DNA of 35,015 nt, from contig CAIPQK010000158.1 of NCBI GenBank assembly GCA_903867185.1, positions 1 to 35,015 on the forward strand. The letters run 5' to 3'. The notes beneath the pieces were generated by a model. That model was not told the origin of the DNA, ran no database searches, and was given only the letters and a program-made list of their open reading frames with translations. The stretch is from an uncultured Candidatus Nemicrothrix sp. GTDB taxonomy: Bacteria > Actinomycetota > Acidimicrobiia > Acidimicrobiales > Acidimicrobilacustridaceae. Both the position numbers and the translations under genes were made by a program. Below, piece after piece: positions 29,295 through 35,015 of this stretch (position 1 is the first letter of the stretch; each line of letters begins with the position of its first letter).

Positions 29295-29894
29295 ATGTTC
29301 ACCGGAATCGTTGAAGAACTCGGAACCGTGGCATCTCGTGATGGCTCGCGCCTGCGCATCAACTGCGCCAAAGTGCTCGAAGGCGCCTCCATCGGCGATT
29401 CAACTGCAGTGAACGGTTGTTGCCTGACCATCGTGGCGTTCGATACCAAACATGGTTGGTGGGAAGCCGACGTCAGTGACGAGACCTTCAACCGCACCAA
29501 CCTCGGAGCACTTTCTGCGGGTGACCCCGTCAATCTTGAACGCCCCGTACGACTTGAAGATCGACTTGGTGGCCATCTCGTTCAGGGCCATGTCGACGCT
29601 GTCGGCGAAGTTGTGGTGGGTGTACCTGATCTCCAGGTACGTATGCCGTCGAATCTTCTTCGGTACGTCGTCGAGAAAGGTTCGATCACCGTTGATGGAA
29701 TTTCGCTCACCGTCGTGAAACCACTCGATGATGGCTTTACCGTTGCGGTCATTCCCCACACTTCTGCAGTCACGACGCTTGGCCACAAAGGTCCTGGCTC
29801 GCCAGTAAACCTCGAAGTCGACGTCATGGCGAAATACACCGAACGCCTTATCGAAGCACAACTTGCTTCACTCACCCGGTCCGAGGAGGACTGA
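29295..29894 (+). CDS. ribE: Riboflavin synthase alpha chain
   Basis: A 199-residue enzyme that dismutates two lumazines to riboflavin. It begins with the hallmark MFTGIVEELG, and the two internal lumazine-binding repeats are visible: VNGCCLTIV with HLVQGHVDAVG, and ITVDGISLTVV with the corresponding second-barrel residues; the C-terminal KYTERLIEA helps trimerise. The ATG follows ribD by 2 nt, with GAGG about 7 nt upstream. The stop overlaps ribBA (ATGA). Some nomenclatures call it ribC. Confidence 0.95.
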   Translation: MFTGIVEELGTVASRDGSRLRINCAKVLEGASIGDSTAVNGCCLTIVAFDTKHGWWEADVSDETFNRTNLGALSAGDPVNLERPVRLEDRLGGHLVQGHVDAVGEVVVGVPDLQVRMPSNLLRYVVEKGSITVDGISLTVVKPLDDGFTVAVIPHTSAVTTLGHKGPGSPVNLEVDVMAKYTERLIEAQLASLTRSEED

Positions 29895-31132
29895 TGCCCA
29901 AACAAGAACGTTCCAATTGGTCAGAGCACTTCGCGACTATCCCCGACGCCATTGCTGCGATTGCTCGCGGCGAAATCGTTGTCGTTGTCGATGATGAAGA
30001 TCGTGAGAATGAAGGCGATCTCATCATGGCGGCCGAATCGGCCACCGCCGAGAAGATCGCGTTCTTTGTTCGCCACACCTCAGGCGTTATCTGCACACCT
30101 CTTACTGGCGAACGGCTTGACGAACTTGAAGTTCCGCTGATGGTTCGTGATAACACCGAAGCGCAACGCACGGCATTCACCTATTCGGTCGACTATCGCC
30201 ATGACACATCAACCGGAATTTCGGCTGCCGATCGCGCGGCAACAATTCAAGCGCTCATCGATCCCAAAACTCGTCCAGGCGATCTTGCCCGACCAGGTCA
30301 TATCTTCCCTCTTCGTTACGCCGAAGGCGGCGTACTGAAGCGCGCAGGCCATACCGAAGCAGCGGTCGATCTTGCGCGTATGGCAGGGATGTATCCCTCA
30401 GGTGTTCTGTGCGAAATCGTGAATGACGACGGCACTATGGCGCGGGTTCCTGATCTTGTTGAGTTTTGCAAGACCCATGATCTTCTGCTGATTTCGATTG
30501 CCGAGCTCATTCGCTATCGCCGCCAGAACGAAAAACTGGTGAAGCGCATTTCTGAAGCACGTATCCCCACGAACTGGGGCGACTTCACCTGTTACGTCTA
30601 CGAAAATGTTCTCGATGGGCAGCAACACATCGCGCTCGTAAAGGGCGCAGTTCAGGGCGAAGACAACGTGCTCGTTCGAGTTCACTCTGAATGCCTCACG
30701 GGCGATGTCTTTGGTTCGCTGCGGTGCGATTGCGGTATTCAACTCGACAAAGCCATGGAACTTATCGACAACGAAGGACTCGGCGTCGTTGTGTATCTGC
30801 GTGGGCACGAGGGCCGAGGTGTCGGTATTGGCCACAAGATTCGCGCTTATTCATTGCAAGACGCTGGCCAAGACACCGTTGAAGCAAACGTAAGCCTTGG
30901 GCTTCCGATCGATTCACGGGAATACGGCATTGGTGCTCAGATCCTCGTGGACCTTGGCATCACCACAATGCGAGCGCTTACGAACAATCCTTCGAAATAC
31001 GGTGGCCTCGATGGATTCGGACTCGACATTGTTGAGCGCGTGCCATTGGAAACGATTCCTAATCCTGAGAACATCGCGTACCTTCGCACCAAGCGCGAAA
31101 AGATGGGTCACATTCTTGAGGGGCTCGACTGA
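29894..31132 (+). CDS. ribBA: Bifunctional DHBP synthase / GTP cyclohydrolase II
   Basis: A 412-residue fused enzyme feeding both branches of riboflavin synthesis. The N-terminal DHBP synthase has DDEDRENEGDL, HTSGVICTPL, RPGHIFPLRY and GHTEAAVDLA. The C-terminal GTP cyclohydrolase II has the zinc cysteines Cys267, Cys278 and Cys280 (HSECLTGDVFGSLRCDCG), YLRGHEGRGVGIGHK and LTNNPSKYGGL. Both halves look complete, so both activities are expected. ATGA overlaps join it to ribE and ribH. Confidence 0.96.
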   Translation: MPKQERSNWSEHFATIPDAIAAIARGEIVVVVDDEDRENEGDLIMAAESATAEKIAFFVRHTSGVICTPLTGERLDELEVPLMVRDNTEAQRTAFTYSVDYRHDTSTGISAADRAATIQALIDPKTRPGDLARPGHIFPLRYAEGGVLKRAGHTEAAVDLARMAGMYPSGVLCEIVNDDGTMARVPDLVEFCKTHDLLLISIAELIRYRRQNEKLVKRISEARIPTNWGDFTCYVYENVLDGQQHIALVKGAVQGEDNVLVRVHSECLTGDVFGSLRCDCGIQLDKAMELIDNEGLGVVVYLRGHEGRGVGIGHKIRAYSLQDAGQDTVEANVSLGLPIDSREYGIGAQILVDLGITTMRALTNNPSKYGGLDGFGLDIVERVPLETIPNPENIAYLRTKREKMGHILEGLD

Positions 31133-31620
31133 TGTCTTCGAATTTTCGCGCAGCGAACTCGCTTTCGAGCAACGTCGATGGCGCAGGAGTTCGAGTTGGA
31201 TTGGTATGTGGTCGCTGGAACGACCACATCACGAATCGGCTTATCGAAGGTGCTGAAAACGCTCTTGCCGTGCACGGCGTTGCTGAAGCCGACGTGATCC
31301 AAGTTTGGGTTCCAGGAGCCTACGAAGCACCGATGGCCGCCAAAGGTCTTATCGACAGCGGCAAGATCGATGTCGTGGTGTGCCTCGGAGCAGTTATCCG
31401 CGGAGAAACCTCGCACTATGACTTTGTTGCCGGCGAATGCGCACGCGGGATCATGGATGTGCAATTGGCAACTGGAGTTCCGGTGATCTTTGGTGTGCTT
31501 ACCACCGAGAATCTCGAACAAGCCCTTTCCCGCTCCTCCGAAGAGGACAACAAGGGTGAGGAATGTGTTCGGACTGGGCTCGAGATGGTCAACCTTCTGA
31601 GGTCACTCGCAAAGAAGTGA
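31132..31620 (+). CDS. ribH: 6,7-Dimethyl-8-ribityllumazine synthase
   Basis: A 162-residue enzyme that condenses the pyrimidine from RibD with DHBP from RibBA. Features are GLVCGRWNDHITNRL, VPGAYEAPMAAK, CLGAVIRGETSHYDFV with the catalytic His, and VIFGVLTTENLEQAL, ending with the NKG segment and a helix. It closes the rib operon, converging on the VIT gene with only 6 bp between the two stops. Confidence 0.95.
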   Translation: MSSNFRAANSLSSNVDGAGVRVGLVCGRWNDHITNRLIEGAENALAVHGVAEADVIQVWVPGAYEAPMAAKGLIDSGKIDVVVCLGAVIRGETSHYDFVAGECARGIMDVQLATGVPVIFGVLTTENLEQALSRSSEEDNKGEECVRTGLEMVNLLRSLAKK

Positions 31621-31626
31621 TCTCGG

Positions 31627-32322
31627 TTAGCTGACAGCGGCGCCGAACAATTTGCCTATGGCCATCGTGATCGCCATAGCAAGGATGCCTCCGGTGACGA
31701 CGCGCATGGTGGAACGTCCCACCTTTGCGCCACCCGCCTTTGCGCCGGCAATACCGAGTGCGAAGAGTGCAAGTAACGCCACAACAAGCGTGATCGCAAT
31801 ACGCGCTCCCGCAGGTGCAAGTGCGGCGGCAAGGAGGGGGAGAACCGCTCCGAGTGCGAACGAAGCCATCGATGACCACGCCGCCTGCAAGGGGCGGGCG
31901 ATCGTTTCTTCGGTGATGCCAAGTTCTTCAATGAGGTGAATCTCGAGAGCGTTATGGGCAGTGAGTTCGATAGCGACCTCTCGGGCAAGGTCGTGTTTCA
32001 AGCCCTTCTCTTGGTAGATGGCAGTGAGTTCTGCCAGTTCGCGCTCTGGGGTGTTTTCTAATTCCCACACCTCTTTGGCGATATCGGCACGTTCGGTATC
32101 TCGCTGAGAACTGACCGAGATGTATTCGCCCATACCCATCGCCAGGGCACCAGCGCTCAATCCGGCAACGCCGGCTGTGAGGATTGCATCCCGGGAAGCA
32201 TCAGCGGCCGCCACGCCAAGAATGAGTGACGCTGTCGAAATGATTCCGTCATTGGCCCCCAGCACGGCGGCTCGGAGCCATCCGGTGCGGTGACTGAGAT
32301 GTCGCTCTTTGTGCCGTGCCAT
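31627..32322 (-). CDS. VIT1/CCC1-family transporter
   Basis: A 231-residue membrane protein of the vacuolar iron transporter family. The first helix carries RAAVLGANDGIISTASLILG, the family hallmark; the second has GLSAGALAMGMGEYISVSSQRD. A charged cytoplasmic helix pair (about 80-125, rich in Glu) follows, matching the metal-binding region, then three more helices, giving five in all. Members move Fe2+ or Mn2+ out of the cytoplasm; the bacterial substrate is not determined by sequence. It stands alone, divergent from hisG. Confidence 0.9.
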   Translation of the reverse strand: MARHKERHLSHRTGWLRAAVLGANDGIISTASLILGVAAADASRDAILTAGVAGLSAGALAMGMGEYISVSSQRDTERADIAKEVWELENTPERELAELTAIYQEKGLKHDLAREVAIELTAHNALEIHLIEELGITEETIARPLQAAWSSMASFALGAVLPLLAAALAPAGARIAITLVVALLALFALGIAGAKAGGAKVGRSTMRVVTGGILAMAITMAIGKLFGAAVS

Positions 32323-32328
32323 GACCTA

Positions 32329-32334
32329 AGCCTA
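32329..32334 (-). promoter_or_regulatory. -10 element TAGGCT for the VIT gene (leaderless)
   Basis: On the minus strand TAGGCT ends 6 nt before the ATG. No Shine-Dalgarno intervenes. CTGAGA, 16 bp further upstream (32351-32356), is a possible -35 with four matches to TTGACA. Confidence 0.6.
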
Positions 32335-32392
32335 CGGCGCATATCGGAGTTCTCAGCCCGTAATGGGTTTCTAGGTTGCGGGAGGTGGACGG

Positions 32393-32398
32393 TAGGTT
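32393..32398 (+). promoter_or_regulatory. -10 element TAGGTT for hisG (leaderless)
   Basis: TAGGTT ends 6 nt before the hisG ATG. A second copy of TAGGTT lies at 32372-32377. A GGGAGG (32380-32385) is present but lies upstream of the predicted RNA start, so it would not act as a ribosome binding site for that transcript. Confidence 0.6.
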
Positions 32399-32404
32399 GG
32401 TCAC

Positions 32405-33280
32405 ATGTTGAAGCTCGTTCTTCCCAAGGGGTCGCTCGAAAAGGCAACCCTCGAACTGTTTGAGGCGGCCGATCTCAAGGTGTCTCGTAGTTCCTCTGTC
32501 CAGTACAAGGCCACGATCGATGATCCGCGCGTCATCGACGTGCGCATCCTGCGGCCCCAAGAAATACCGGTCTATGTCGCTGAAGGGCTCTTCGATCTGG
32601 GAATCACAGGTCGGGACTGGATCGAAGAAACGAACTCCACGGTTGAGTCGCTTGGTGAGTTGAAGTATTCGAAAGTCACCAGCAATCCCGTTCGCATCAT
32701 CGTCGCTGTCCCCAGCGATTCGCCGTACGAGAGCGTTGCGCAGCTTCCGCAAGGTGTGCGGGTATCAAGTGAATATCCCGAACTCACCCGTCGATATTTC
32801 GCCGACAAGGGAATCAACGCCGACATCAAGCTTTCGTATGGAGCGACCGAGGCAAAGGTTCCTGACATCGTCGATTGCATTGTCGATATCACCGAAACCG
32901 GAAACGCTCTTCGTGCCGCCGGCTTGAAAATCATCGACACGATCTTGGTTTCCTATACCGAACTGATTGCGAATCCGAATTCCTACGCCGATCCGGCCAA
33001 AGCACACGCAATGCGCCAAATCCGCACATTGCTCGAAGGAGTGCTCGATGCCCGGGGCAAGGTGCTCGTAAAACTCAATGTTCCAACCGATCGTCTTGAA
33101 TCGGTGATCGCCGTTCTTCCTTCAATGAAATCGCCCACGGTCAACGAACTTTTCGGTGGCGCGGGTTACGCGGTCGAGTCCGTTGTCGAAAAAAGCGGAA
33201 TCAACGTGCTTATCCCCGCACTCTCCGATGCTGGTGCGACCGACATTCTCGAACTTCCGATCTCCAAGATCGTTCCGTAA
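32405..33280 (+). CDS. hisG: ATP phosphoribosyltransferase, long form
   Basis: A 291-residue enzyme catalysing the first step of histidine synthesis, joining ATP and PRPP. The catalytic domain starts LKLVLPKGSLEKAT and contains the PRPP-binding IVDCIVDITETGNALRAAGL. The C-terminal 75 residues form the ACT-like regulatory domain of the long, hexameric form (KLNVPTDRLESVIAVLPSMKSPT), the usual site of histidine feedback inhibition. HisZ is not needed for this form. No other his gene is nearby. It is followed after 2 nt by the cold-shock-domain gene. Confidence 0.95.
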   Translation: MLKLVLPKGSLEKATLELFEAADLKVSRSSSVQYKATIDDPRVIDVRILRPQEIPVYVAEGLFDLGITGRDWIEETNSTVESLGELKYSKVTSNPVRIIVAVPSDSPYESVAQLPQGVRVSSEYPELTRRYFADKGINADIKLSYGATEAKVPDIVDCIVDITETGNALRAAGLKIIDTILVSYTELIANPNSYADPAKAHAMRQIRTLLEGVLDARGKVLVKLNVPTDRLESVIAVLPSMKSPTVNELFGGAGYAVESVVEKSGINVLIPALSDAGATDILELPISKIVP

Positions 33281-33282
33281 CC

Positions 33283-33522
33283 ATGGCGAACTCGCCACAG
33301 ACCGTGCCGTTAAGTGATGGCAGGGGAGTGGTCGCGTCGTTCGATGATCCTCGTGGACTCGGTGTCGTGCGCAGAGACGATGGCACCGAGTACCCGTTCC
33401 ATTGCACAGCGATTGTCGATGGGACGCGAACGATCAATGTCGGAACAGCTGTTTCGTTCTCGGTTGCTCCGGGCAGGATGGGTCGCTGGGAAGCGGTAGC
33501 GATCTCCGCTGTTGCCCAATAG
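33283..33522 (+). CDS. Small cold-shock-domain-like protein
   Basis: A 79-residue single-domain protein. GRGVVASFDDPRGLGVVRRD followed by DGTEYPFHCTAI, then INVGTAVSFSV and RWEAVAI, follows the five-strand pattern of CspA-type OB folds. The first RNP-like motif (KGFGFI in CspA) is RGLGVV and the second (VFVH) is YPFHC, so aromatic RNA-stacking residues are reduced. Similar divergent Csp-like proteins are common in actinobacteria. A role in RNA or single-stranded DNA binding is inferred. The start lies 2 nt after hisG, suggesting co-transcription. Confidence 0.75.
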   Translation: MANSPQTVPLSDGRGVVASFDDPRGLGVVRRDDGTEYPFHCTAIVDGTRTINVGTAVSFSVAPGRMGRWEAVAISAVAQ

Positions 33523-33534
33523 GTCCGATCAGAT

Positions 33535-33951
33535 TCAGGACTTCGCTGCGTTGACCCGCTGCACGTAGACCGTCTGAAGAACGGTGAGGGCCTGACGGAG
33601 TTCGGCTCCGCTTTCGCCGAGGCGATCTTCGGTGGCATCGAGCATCGACGTCATCGCATCAATCGCAAGACGAACCTCTTCGTATTTCGGCTCAGCCTGA
33701 TCGAGATGCACGGCGGCCAGTTCGTAGAGGCCCATGAGGTGGTTGGCCACGAAGACCGACGCTGGATGCGACATCAATTGGCGCTGCACCTCGGCCATCT
33801 GGGCGATCATTTGCTCGGCCTGGGCCCGTTCCTCGGGCGAGAGGTCGTCGAGATTGGGGCCTCCGAGCATTTCTGAGGCGCTCGTGGCCGGTCGTTCCTC
33901 GGCGCCGGATCGCTCAACCGGCACCTCGCCATCTGGGGTCCACAGGCTCAT
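33535..33951 (-). CDS. DUF1844 family protein
   Basis: A 138-residue hypothetical protein. The first 45 or so residues are variable; the conserved helical core runs from LDDLSPEERAQAEQMIAQM through HPASVFVANHLMGLYELAAV, then a helix-rich end. The ATG at 33951 is chosen because MSLWTPDGE is the recurrent N-terminus of actinobacterial members as I recall them and because a GAGAG lies about 8 nt upstream; the open frame continues further but looks non-coding. Function is unknown. Its place divergent from infC, as in other actinobacteria, hints at a link to translation. Confidence 0.8.
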   Translation of the reverse strand: MSLWTPDGEVPVERSGAEERPATSASEMLGGPNLDDLSPEERAQAEQMIAQMAEVQRQLMSHPASVFVANHLMGLYELAAVHLDQAEPKYEEVRLAIDAMTSMLDATEDRLGESGAELRQALTVLQTVYVQRVNAAKS

Positions 33952-34344
33952 CGGGGGCTCTCTTTCGTACCGGTCAGGCCCCATCGCAGGAGCCGCGGTT
34001 GGCTCGTATTGCGCTGGGGTGGGGTGGAACCGGTATCGTAGGCGTCTCACAACTGAACGGAAGCGGGGCCTCGGCTCCCACCCGGCCACCTCAGAGCAGT
34101 TGCATAACTCTGAACCGTGCGCCCGGGTCGCAACATTCTCCTCTCTTTCTGGGGTGTCGTGCTCTTGCATGGCGGTCTCGAAAGGTCTTTCCGGTGTGTA
34201 CCGGAGACTCTCGGTGGGTGTCGGCTTCCGCCCGGCGCCTGCCGTTCGTTGTTTTTGGGTCCGCCCAGAAGCGACGCACAACTGGCGCCACGTCCTAATC
34301 ACAATGCACAGGGAGGACCTGGCACGAATGAGGAGTGATCGGCC
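33952..34344 (+). promoter_or_regulatory. infC leader and intergenic region (393 bp)
   Basis: No supported full-size gene lies here. A weak promoter for infC may be TTGCGC (34009-34014), 19 bp, TATCGT (34034-34039), giving a leader of about 300 nt. Two hairpins stand out: TCCGGT/ACCGGA with a GTGT loop (34190-34205), and GGTGTCGGC/GCC-CGGCGCC with a TTCC loop and one bulged C (34217-34239), followed after 5 nt by TTCGTTGTTTTT (34245-34256). Near the end are GGGAGG (34311-34316), a short ORF ending at 34348, and the infC Shine-Dalgarno GAGGAG (34330-34335). Confidence 0.55.
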
Positions 34345-34348
34345 ATAG
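34328..34348 (+). CDS. Possible leader mini-ORF overlapping the infC start
   Basis: ATG 34328 opens a six-residue frame (MRSDRP) whose TAG stop overlaps the proposed ATA start of infC (ATAG). GGGAGGA lies about 10 nt upstream, a slightly long spacing. An in-frame ATG at 34304 would give 14 residues (MHREDLARMRSDRP) but has no ribosome binding site. The arrangement would allow coupling or competition between the mini-ORF and infC. Translation is unproved. Confidence 0.3.
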   Translation: MRSDRP

Positions 34349-35015
34349 TCACGGCCGCAAACACCGAGCCCCGGATCAACGATCGCATTCGCGCACGCGA
34401 AGTGCGGCTCGTCGGACCCGATGGCGCCCAGATCGGAATTACGCCGCTACCCGAAGCACTTCGGATGGCTCTAGAGCTTGAACTCGATCTCGTCGAGGTG
34501 GCCGATAAGGCCAACCCTCCAGTTTGTCGAATCATGGATTACGGCAAATACAAGTACGAGGCCGCACAGAAAGCGAAGGAGTCACGCAAGAAGAGCACCA
34601 ACGTCGTGGTTAAGGAAATGAAGTACCGGCCCAAAATCGGCGTCGGCGACTTCGATACCAAAACCAAGAAGGTGGAGCAATTCTTAAACGAAGGGCACAA
34701 GGTCAAGGTCACGATCATGTTCCGAGGCCGCGAGATGCAGCATCCGGAATTGGGTCGCAAGATCCTCGACCAGGTCGCTGAAGCGGTTACCGCGGTTGCC
34801 AAGGTCGAGATCTACCCCCGGCTCGATGGTCGCAACATGACGATGGTCCTCGGACCCGACAAGAAGGCGCAAGCTGCTGCTGAAAAGCAACGCAGTGCCG
34901 ACGACTCGGAAACTCCGGTGGCCTCCACTCCAATGACACCAGAAGCAACTGCACCAGAAGCAGCGCAACCGGCTCCGGCTGAATCAGTTGCCACCGAACC
35001 AGTTGCCACCGAACC
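34345..35015 (+). CDS. infC: Translation initiation factor IF-3 (3' end beyond window; ATA start)
   Basis: IF-3 binds the 30S subunit and checks the start codon. The frame reads INDRIRAREVRLVGPDG, then MDYGKYKYE, KEMKYRPKIG, and VTIMFRGREMQHPELG, covering both IF-3 domains. Between the in-frame TGA (34336-34338) and this sequence there is no ATG, GTG or TTG. ATA at 34345 is chosen because GAGGAG (34330-34335) lies 9 nt upstream; ATC 34375 has no such signal. Rare start codons in infC are known (AUU in E. coli) and serve self-repression. After the core, a tail rich in Ala, Pro, Glu and Thr, with VATEP repeated, runs off the window. Confidence 0.88.
   Translation, partial: MVTAANTEPRINDRIRAREVRLVGPDGAQIGITPLPEALRMALELELDLVEVADKANPPVCRIMDYGKYKYEAAQKAKESRKKSTNVVVKEMKYRPKIGVGDFDTKTKKVEQFLNEGHKVKVTIMFRGREMQHPELGRKILDQVAEAVTAVAKVEIYPRLDGRNMTMVLGPDKKAQAAAEKQRSADDSETPVASTPMTPEATAPEAAQPAPAESVATEPVATE

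Noticed and set aside
33734-34348. A 204-residue plus-strand frame running from the DUF1844 gene to the infC start
   Set aside because: Half of it is antisense to DUF1844 and the rest shows no protein-like motif. Only its last codons are of interest, as a possible infC leader mini-ORF.

Overview
The window is a gene-dense stretch of an actinobacterial chromosome (phylum Actinomycetota). Markers are a mycobacterial-type integration host factor (MihF) next to gmk and rpoZ, a PriA with no recognisable Walker A motif, a DUF1844 gene divergent from infC, and the order alaS-ruvX-mltG-aroE-...-aroC-aroK-aroB-aroQ-pepQ-efp-nusB-pyrR. The moderately GC-rich sequence and a type I PyrF suggest a lineage outside Mycobacterium and Streptomyces, possibly Acidimicrobiia; that placement is inference. 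I found no tRNA, rRNA, CRISPR array, insertion sequence or phage gene.

Layout. (1) 1-3546: the 3' end of alaS, then ruvX, mltG, aroE and a prepilin peptidase, closely packed. (2) 3594-9003: a second unit, aroC-aroK-aroB-aroQ-pepQ-efp-nusB, covering most of the late shikimate pathway, a proline peptidase, EF-P and NusB. (3) 9011-18037: the pyrimidine operon pyrR-pyrB-pyrC-carA-carB-pyrD-pyrF. Every junction overlaps, and it encodes the whole route to UMP except PyrE and a PyrK subunit. Its leader carries a PyrR-binding stem-loop, a Shine-Dalgarno sequence and an intrinsic terminator that lies inside the first codons of pyrR. (4) 18081-23822: mihF, gmk, rpoZ, coaBC, metK, priA. (5) 23861-25035, minus strand: a SpoU-family RNA methyltransferase and an RsmC-like methyltransferase. 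(6) 25046-28194: def, fmt, rsmB and a MogA/MoaB gene. (7) 28309-31620: the riboflavin genes ribD-ribE-ribBA-ribH. (8) 31627-32322, minus: a VIT1/CCC1-family transporter. (9) 32393-33522: hisG and a small cold-shock-domain gene. (10) 33535-33951, minus: DUF1844. (11) 33952-35015: a long structured leader and infC, which has no ATG, GTG or TTG start and runs off the window.

The content is housekeeping, so the interest lies mainly in expression signals. Six genes (aroC, mihF, the RsmC-like gene, def, the VIT gene, hisG) have a TANNNT -10 hexamer ending 6-7 nt before the start codon and little or no Shine-Dalgarno sequence, the signature of leaderless mRNAs. Two of them (def and the RsmC-like gene) diverge from a 22-bp gap in which the opposing -10 hexamers share one TA step. 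The pyr leader can be drawn as a three-state switch (PyrR loop, antiterminator, terminator). infC appears to start at AUA behind a short leader ORF. All structures were read by eye; no folding or database search was run.
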